Shown one piece after another: positions 58,556-64,000 of a stretch of DNA of 64,000 bases (the first letter of the stretch is position 1; every line of letters starts with the position of its first letter). The stretch is taken from assembly GCA_963726315.1 (NCBI GenBank), contig CAVSBZ010000001.1:496001-560000 (forward strand), given 5' to 3'. The notes under the pieces were generated by a model. The model searched no databases and was not told where the DNA came from. It saw nothing but the letters and a program-made list of their open reading frames with translations. This DNA comes from FEB-25 sp963726315 (lineage in GTDB: Bacteria > Chloroflexota > Anaerolineae > Anaerolineales > UBA4823). The position numbers were made by a program, and so were the translations under genes.

Positions 58556-59407
58556 CTACAGGAAGCTTTCCAGCAACGCTCCCACTTCCGCCATGGTGAA
58601 CACGGGTCCGTCCACGCACACCAGCTTGGTGCCCAGGTTGCAGCGGCCACATTTACCGATCCCGCAATGCATGCGCGCTTCCAATGTAACGTAATTCTGC
58701 TCTGGCTTGAAATTCAACTTTTCCACCAGCACCCGGTTGACAAAGTGGATCATAATCGGCGGTCCGCAGGTGATGGTGATTGTGTTGCGCGGCGAGGGAG
58801 CCACCTTCTCCAACAGCTGGGTGATCAAGCCTACCCCTTCAGTCCAGCTGCTGTCAGCCTGGTCAACGGTCAGGTGCAGCTCGGTGTTAGGTGTTGCCCG
58901 CCACTGGTCGTATTCATCGGTGAATACCAGCAGAGATGGGTTGCGCGCGGCCCACAGGATGAGGAAATCTCCATAATCACCCCGGTTAGCCATCACCGTC
59001 TGGATTACCGGGCGTAAAGGTGCACCGCCTATGCCGCCACCAATCACTACCAGGTTTTTCCCCTTGAACTTATCCATCGGGAAGCCATTGCCCATCGGAC
59101 CGCGTACACCCACCATGTCACCCACCCCCAGCTCATGCAGGTCTGTCGTAACTGAGCCCAGGCGGTTGATAGCAAAATCGAGGGTAGCATCACCATTATT
59201 GGGGATGTTGGCAATCCCGAAAGGTGCCTCACCCACCCCAAAGGCTGACACGAAGGCAAACTGCCCTGGCTTGTAATCATGGAAGGCTTCGCTACCCCCG
59301 TTGAGCATCTCAACCCGAAACAGCTTGATCTCTGTGGCGATGTCTTTCACCTCCACCAGCTTACCCAGGTATGGCATCATGGGATTGCTCACCAATGTAT
59401 CGCTCAT
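58556..59407 (-). CDS. FAD/NAD(P)-binding electron-transfer subunit with a [2Fe-2S] site (FlxA/HydG-like)
   Basis: A 283-residue ferredoxin-reductase-family protein. It has an FAD-binding barrel (YKPGQFAFVSAFGVGEAPFGIA), a nucleotide-binding motif (VVIGGGIGGAPLRPVIQ) and a C-terminal cysteine loop, MHCGIGKCGRCNLG plus a later Cys, as in PyrK/HydG proteins. It would exchange electrons with NAD(P)H at the end of the HdrA-Flx complex. It starts three bases after the upstream stop; the complex is cytoplasmic, as there are no membrane segments. Confidence 0.88.
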   Translation of the reverse strand: MSDTLVSNPMMPYLGKLVEVKDIATEIKLFRVEMLNGGSEAFHDYKPGQFAFVSAFGVGEAPFGIANIPNNGDATLDFAINRLGSVTTDLHELGVGDMVGVRGPMGNGFPMDKFKGKNLVVIGGGIGGAPLRPVIQTVMANRGDYGDFLILWAARNPSLLVFTDEYDQWRATPNTELHLTVDQADSSWTEGVGLITQLLEKVAPSPRNTITITCGPPIMIHFVNRVLVEKLNFKPEQNYVTLEARMHCGIGKCGRCNLGTKLVCVDGPVFTMAEVGALLESFL

Positions 59408-59410
59408 CGC

Positions 59411-60412
59411 TTACCTCCTGCTCACGTGCACCAGTACCTCGGTGATATCCACATTCACCGGGCAAGCATCGATACAGCGTCCACAGCCTGTGCACGAGAC
59501 GGGTCCGTAGTGCAATGGGAAATAATAGAATTTACAGAAGAAGCGGTTGCGCAACCGCTGGTTCTTCATAAAGCGTGGGTTGTGCCCACCTGCTACCCGC
59601 CGGTAGGGGATGCCGTTGCATGAATCCCAACAGCGGATCCGCTCTGACTGGTTCTGTCCATTGCCACCCGGTATCGCTTCATCGCGCACGTCGAAACAGC
59701 GGCAGCTGGGGCATACATAGGCACATATGCGGCAGCTGAGGCAGCGTTCAGCTAACTCGGCCCAATAATCATCATTAAATTTGGCAGGCCACACTTCCTT
59801 GGCAGGCACCTTTAACTCACGTTTCCTGGCGTGGGTGGGGTGAGGGCGGATCTCAGACAACCCGTCGAATACGGGGAACTTTTTGCTGATCTTCTCGCCC
59901 TTCTCGGTGATGATCTCAGCCACATAGCCACCATTCGCGGCGGTCAGCATGATATCCATCCCGGTGGGATCATCCGGCGCTCCTCCCACATTGGTGCAAA
60001 AACAGCTGGCGCCTACTGATTGGCAGGCCAGTCCGATCAGGGTGGTGTTTTCTCTCCGGCGGGCATAATATGGGTCCACAGGTTCATTCTCAAGGAACAG
60101 CGCATCCAGAGTGAGCAGTCCACGCGCATCGCAAGGTCGTACCCCAAAGATGATCGCCTCACCCTCTGGCAAGGTTTCCGTCAGTTTCACCTGTCCATTC
60201 ATCTTTTCGATCAACATCAGTCGCTCGGTGGGAGGGAAGAAAGCATCCTTGACTGACATAAAAGAACGCACAAAGTCCCATACTACTTCCCTGGTATCCT
60301 GCACCGGTCGGTAGAGAATGTTACCGGCAATATTAAGCGGGGCAATCAGGGTTTGTTCCGTTGCCAGGTGGTCAAGCCAGGTGGCTAACTCCCGTTGGGT
60401 AAGGTAGTTCAT
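59411..60412 (-). CDS. 4Fe-4S dicluster electron-transfer subunit (FlxB/HydB/AsrA-like)
   Basis: A 333-residue protein related to the beta subunit of sulfhydrogenase and anaerobic sulfite reductase A. Its N-terminal domain has IIFGVRPCDARGL. Two ferredoxin motifs follow: CLSCRICAYVCPSCRCFD and CTGCGRCIDACPVNVDI. I start at the ATG at 60412, which overlaps the previous stop by four bases (ATGA), showing translational coupling; a longer frame to 60562 would lie inside the neighbouring gene. Confidence 0.88.
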   Translation of the reverse strand: MNYLTQRELATWLDHLATEQTLIAPLNIAGNILYRPVQDTREVVWDFVRSFMSVKDAFFPPTERLMLIEKMNGQVKLTETLPEGEAIIFGVRPCDARGLLTLDALFLENEPVDPYYARRRENTTLIGLACQSVGASCFCTNVGGAPDDPTGMDIMLTAANGGYVAEIITEKGEKISKKFPVFDGLSEIRPHPTHARKRELKVPAKEVWPAKFNDDYWAELAERCLSCRICAYVCPSCRCFDVRDEAIPGGNGQNQSERIRCWDSCNGIPYRRVAGGHNPRFMKNQRLRNRFFCKFYYFPLHYGPVSCTGCGRCIDACPVNVDITEVLVHVSRR

Positions 60413-61827
60413 GGGAGATTCTCCTCTCCGCCCAGGATGGTGACGAAAGGTGGCGGTACTGCCGCCATACCAGCCCGGAAACCAAATATGGTGTCCATCT
60501 CCTGAGCCATCTTGCGGTGGATCAGGCTGAGAGGTAGATCCATTGGACAGGCGCGTTCGCACTCATTACAGCCCACGCAGCGCCCCGCCAGGTGGTATGC
60601 TCTTCCCAGGTGGAATGCCCTCTTCTCGTCGAGGTCGATCCCCATCCCTACCCACAGCGAATCGTCCCGCTCGTACAAGCATACCGGACAATCACACATC
60701 GGGCATGCTTGCCGGCAGGCGTAACAGCGGATGCAGCGGTCGAACTGGCTGAGCCAAAAGTTCATCCTTTCTTCCGGCGTCAGAGCATCCAGGTGGTCGA
60801 TCCCCGGATAGACATGTTCGGGGGGGATCTCCCGGTAGGTCGCCTCCGGGTCTCCAATCAGTGTGTCATAGATAACGGGAGTGCGGACGCTACACGCCGC
60901 ACAGCGCGTTTGGATAGGTCCGCTTTTATCATTGCTAAAGCCTGCCCCCTGCCTGATGCCGTCACATGCCATGCCAATGATGTATACCTGGTCTCGCAAG
61001 AAGCGGTTTTCTGCCAGCAGCACGTTGATCGATCGGCTGTCACAGGGTTTCACTACTACCGCCGCCTTCGGCAGCTTGTCCGGCTGCTTTTTCTTGCCGC
61101 CATCTGTGCCCCAGCCTAATTTCTTACTTAAATAAGCTGATAGATTATGGGTGCAGTCCTGGTTCCACACCAGGCGCTCCACGTTTTCCGCCTCGTGGAT
61201 GAATGCCGGTCGTGTACGGCCTCTGGGACCAACTTCGAACCCGATTACACTATCCACCAGTTTATTAGTCAGTAATTCTTTGGCTGCTCCTTGAAGCGTG
61301 CTCGTTTGCTCATCATGGATCGAGGTGTGGTAAACAGCATGCTTTGGCTGTTCGTCACTGAAAGCCGAATAACGGTGGCTGATCGGCTCTCGTTCCCACA
61401 CAAAGTGTGCCCCACGCTCGGCCACTTTCCAGTGGATCGGTCCGAGGGCGCGCACCGTCTCGGTGAAGTCTGTTGCGATGCGTGAATAGCGTTCTCCCTC
61501 TGAAGCCGACACCCAATCCAACCGCACTCTTTCCGGTTCCAGGCCTGCGTATGCCAGTAGTGCCTGTAAAACAGGCAGGCGTTTGGCTGCCCGGTGGTTG
61601 CCCGTGTTATAGTGGCACTCGCCGATGTGGCAGCCCAGCACCAACACACCATCTGCCCCCTGCTCGAAGGTGCGCATGATGATCTCAGGTGAGACCCGCC
61701 CGGAACACGGAACGCGAATATCGCGGATATTGGCTGGAGATTTCAACCGGGCGATGCCTGCGGTATCGGCCCCGGTGTAACTGCACCAGGTGCATAAATA
61801 GGCGATGATCTTGGGTTCAAATGCCAT
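60409..61827 (-). CDS. MvhD/FlxD domain fused to a 4Fe-4S subunit (FlxDC-like fusion)
   Basis: A 472-residue fusion. Residues about 1-140 form an MvhD/FlpD domain (YLCTWCSYTGADTAG, CSGRVSPEIIM, LVLGCHIGECHY), which passes electrons to HdrA. The rest resembles the Fe-S HdrC/FlxC-type or coenzyme-F420-hydrogenase-beta-like module with CIRCYACRQACPMCDCPVC and CVGCNECERACPM. The ATG at 61827 has TAGGAGG upstream, ten bases after the HdrA stop. The fusion puts MvhD and dicluster parts into one chain. Confidence 0.82.
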   Translation of the reverse strand: MAFEPKIIAYLCTWCSYTGADTAGIARLKSPANIRDIRVPCSGRVSPEIIMRTFEQGADGVLVLGCHIGECHYNTGNHRAAKRLPVLQALLAYAGLEPERVRLDWVSASEGERYSRIATDFTETVRALGPIHWKVAERGAHFVWEREPISHRYSAFSDEQPKHAVYHTSIHDEQTSTLQGAAKELLTNKLVDSVIGFEVGPRGRTRPAFIHEAENVERLVWNQDCTHNLSAYLSKKLGWGTDGGKKKQPDKLPKAAVVVKPCDSRSINVLLAENRFLRDQVYIIGMACDGIRQGAGFSNDKSGPIQTRCAACSVRTPVIYDTLIGDPEATYREIPPEHVYPGIDHLDALTPEERMNFWLSQFDRCIRCYACRQACPMCDCPVCLYERDDSLWVGMGIDLDEKRAFHLGRAYHLAGRCVGCNECERACPMDLPLSLIHRKMAQEMDTIFGFRAGMAAVPPPFVTILGGEENLP

Positions 61828-61837
61828 GCACCACCTC

Positions 61838-64000
61838 CTACTGACTGAGGATCCCGGGAACAACCGGTTCAAAGGCCAGCGCGCCGATCATCTCGTTGAC
61901 GATTTGTGAGTCATCGAAATGGATCAGAGTGATGGCTTTGTCACGACAGGTTGAGGCGCAGGTGCCACAGCCTTTACACAGGTAGGTATTCACCGAAGCC
62001 ACACTCTCCTTCAACTCGATGGCGCTATACGGGCAGGCATTGACGCATAAGCCGCAGCCAGCGCAGCGCAGTAGGTTCACAGATGCTACCGACGGGTCCA
62101 GGGCAATCGTCCCCTGGTCGAGCAGAGAGAGGGCTGCTGCCGCTGCACCTCCTGCCTGGGCTACACTATCGGGGATATCCTTAGGACTTTGGCATGCCCC
62201 GGCGATATAAATACCCTCCGTCGAGGTTTCCACCGGCGCCAGCTTGGGGTGCTTCTCCAGGAAGAACCCATCCGGACTGCGACTGATGCCGAACATGCTC
62301 GCCACTCTGGCAGCATCCGCTTGAGCCTCGAAGCCAGTGGATAGGATGACCATATCCACTTCGACGTGGTCAGGCTGGTTAAAGAAACTCTCGTCCCATT
62401 TCACCACCAGCTGCCCATCCTGCGCCTTGATGCTTTTCACCCGCCCATGATAGAAATTAACCCCTTTACTGCGCGTACGGTTATAAAACTCTTCATAATC
62501 TTTACCGAATGTGCGCATATCCCGGTAGATTTCGTGCACTTCGGCGTCCATATAATCGTGCACCAGCTGAGCCAGCTTGAGCGAATACATGCAACACGCT
62601 CGCGAGCAGTATTCGTTGTATTTATCATCGCGGCTGCCGACGCAGTGTACAATGGCGACCCGTTTCGGTGCCTCGCCATTTTTAAGCATCACCTTGCCGC
62701 TGGTTGGACCGCTGGCATTGATCAAGCGCTCGAATTCCATCGAGGTGAGCACATTTTCCAATTGACCGTAGCCCAGCTCGGGGATCCGTGACGGGTCAAA
62801 ATCCTTGAAACCGGTTGCCAAGACAATCGTACCTACCTTCAAATCAAGGATGCTGTCTTTCATGTCGTGGTTGATCGCCCCGCGTTCACAGGCTGACAGG
62901 CACTCCAGGCATTCCGAACAGATCCCGCAGCGTAAGCACCGTTCAGCTTCTGCAAGAGCCTCTTCTTCGCTTAACGCCAGGTCGACTTCCTTGAAATTAT
63001 TCACCCGCTGCTCTGCAGGGATGGTGCGGGTCTTTGCACGTGCGTTCTCCGCCGCCCAACCGATCTCCATCATTTTGCCCACTTCGTCTTTTGTAAAGGT
63101 GGCTGTGGGCAGCCTGGGCGGTTCCTGGATTCCTTCCGGTCCGCGCAGGAATCGGTCGATGCACCTCGCCACGTGGTGACCTTCGCCAATTGCATCCACC
63201 ACAAAGAAGGTGGTTCCGCGGCGTACATCACCCGCCACAAATACTCCCGGCATGCTGGTCATCATCTCATCGTCCGTCTCGAGACCCATGGAGCTGAGCT
63301 TGCGGATGTGCGAGCCTTCCGGTAAGAAGCTGAAATCTGGCTGCTGCCCGACTGCCCATATCACCAGGTCGCAAGGGATCACATGGTCAGTGCCGGGGAT
63401 CTCCTCCACCTGACGTTTACCATTGACGATCGCCCCCACTTTGGCTTCCACGCAGCGGATGCCGATGATTTTATTCTCCCGGATGACCACTTCCTTGAAC
63501 ACCCGGTTGCGGATGATCTCAACCCCTTCCTTATTTGCTTCGTCGAGCTCATTGAATGAGGCACGCATGCCACGGCATACTATTTTGACCTTGGGGCTTC
63601 CCAGCCTGACAGATACCCGGGCTGCATCAAGGGCTACATCCCCCGCCCCAATCACGGCAATGTCGCGTCCACTCAGGTCAATTTTCTCGCCCAGGCATGC
63701 CCTGCGCAATAGATCCAGGCTCAGCCAGTTATCGGGGTGCTCGGTGCCTGGGATGTTCAGCTTCCAGGCGCTGTGGGCGCCGGTTGCGATGACCACGGCG
63801 TTATAACCTTTCGTGAATAGGCCGGGGATGTCGTAGACCCGTGTGCTTAACTTCATCTCCACGCCTTCATCCACAATTTGCTGGATTTCCCAATCCAGGC
63901 GATCGTATGGCAAGCGGTGCGGAGGGATACCCACGCGCATCATCCCGCCTGCGATGGGCAGCGAATCAAATACCGTCGCATGGTGACCAATGCGAACCAG
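61838..64000 (-). CDS. hdrA: HdrA-like flavin/iron-sulfur oxidoreductase (5' end outside window)
   Basis: At least 720 residues remain. The reading frame is open through the window edge, so the N-terminus is missing. The first part is a GltD-type NADPH/FAD domain (FDSLPIAGGMMRVGIPPHRL, AVIGAGDVALDAARVS). Next come CLRCGICSECLECLSAC and the HdrA block VGSRDDKYNEYCSRACCMY, a second flavin motif, and C-terminal ferredoxin pairs (CAGCGLCVNACPY and CKGCGTCASTC). HdrA carries the bifurcating FAD in heterodisulfide-reductase complexes. No HdrB or HdrC gene follows; instead FlxD/C, FlxB and FlxA do. The gene symbol is given for family resemblance. Confidence 0.88.
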   Translation of the reverse strand: MVRIGHHATVFDSLPIAGGMMRVGIPPHRLPYDRLDWEIQQIVDEGVEMKLSTRVYDIPGLFTKGYNAVVIATGAHSAWKLNIPGTEHPDNWLSLDLLRRACLGEKIDLSGRDIAVIGAGDVALDAARVSVRLGSPKVKIVCRGMRASFNELDEANKEGVEIIRNRVFKEVVIRENKIIGIRCVEAKVGAIVNGKRQVEEIPGTDHVIPCDLVIWAVGQQPDFSFLPEGSHIRKLSSMGLETDDEMMTSMPGVFVAGDVRRGTTFFVVDAIGEGHHVARCIDRFLRGPEGIQEPPRLPTATFTKDEVGKMMEIGWAAENARAKTRTIPAEQRVNNFKEVDLALSEEEALAEAERCLRCGICSECLECLSACERGAINHDMKDSILDLKVGTIVLATGFKDFDPSRIPELGYGQLENVLTSMEFERLINASGPTSGKVMLKNGEAPKRVAIVHCVGSRDDKYNEYCSRACCMYSLKLAQLVHDYMDAEVHEIYRDMRTFGKDYEEFYNRTRSKGVNFYHGRVKSIKAQDGQLVVKWDESFFNQPDHVEVDMVILSTGFEAQADAARVASMFGISRSPDGFFLEKHPKLAPVETSTEGIYIAGACQSPKDIPDSVAQAGGAAAAALSLLDQGTIALDPSVASVNLLRCAGCGLCVNACPYSAIELKESVASVNTYLCKGCGTCASTCRDKAITLIHFDDSQIVNEMIGALAFEPVVPGILSQ

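Noticed and set aside
61838..64000. HdrA considered as a Sec-containing form as in some methanogens
   Set aside because: The visible part has no in-frame TGA and its cysteine motifs are complete; the missing N-terminus cannot be judged.

Overview
The window looks like a chromosomal segment of an anaerobic Chloroflexota bacterium, probably of the Anaerolineae type. This is inferred from gene content: ribose-type (CUT2) sugar uptake, a large set of TIM-barrel sugar isomerases, an HdrA/Flx electron-transfer operon, a sortase with an LPGTG surface protein, and paralogous Gfo/Idh oxidoreductases. No ribosomal RNA gene is present to confirm it. I found no tRNA, CRISPR array, transposase or phage gene.

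Layout. (1) 1-8.6 kb: a cut-off FAD oxidoreductase, then ten mostly separately spaced minus-strand genes for small membrane proteins, lipoproteins, three CPBP-type proteins and an alpha/beta hydrolase. (2) 9.0-12.5 kb, plus strand: a soluble four-PAS histidine kinase, its NarL/LuxR-type response regulator and a stand-alone receiver. A 7-4-7 palindrome (half-site about CCTRTCC) occurs four times in regions 1 and 2, always 60-110 bp upstream of a gene. (3) 12.7-43.9 kb: a carbohydrate catabolic island of two divergent arms. The minus arm has a ROK regulator, a CUT2 ABC transporter, six-member-family TIM barrels, a fucose-isomerase-like enzyme, a Gfo/Idh enzyme and a degenerate M24 protein. The plus arm has a GntR regulator, two FGGY kinases, Gfo/Idh and zinc dehydrogenases, a PTE-like hydrolase, cupin phosphoglucose isomerase, a 2-hydroxyacid dehydrogenase, KDPG aldolase, a shikimate-dehydrogenase-like protein, DeoC, a VOC protein and an old-yellow-enzyme homologue. 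Three near-consensus sigma-70 promoters in the island carry the same operator just after the -10 box, so the GntR protein probably controls both arms.

(4) 44.2-48.1 kb, minus: an unusual operon of ATP-grasp ligase, C39-like cysteine protease, a 37-residue basic protein, a short RNB-domain ribonuclease and a small acidic protein. (5) 48.6-53.7 kb, minus: a secreted FecR/DUF5666-like lipoprotein, a sortase, an ice-binding-fold protein with an LPGTG anchor, and a small secreted protein. Transcription units in (4) and (5) share a PhoB-like direct-repeat promoter architecture. (6) 53.7-55.0 kb: gene-free and repeat-rich. (7) 55.0-58.4 kb: a DsbA-like protein whose first active-site Cys codon is TGA (probable selenoprotein), alanine racemase, an EamA transporter and a TfoX-like protein. 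(8) 58.6-64.0 kb, minus: an HdrA-FlxDC-FlxB-FlxA type flavin/iron-sulfur operon, cut by the window end.

The strongest candidates for something new are the UPYC selenoprotein, the three independent cis-regulatory families visible across promoters, and the ATP-grasp/C39/small-basic-protein/RNB operon. The substrate of the catabolic island cannot be fixed from sequence alone.
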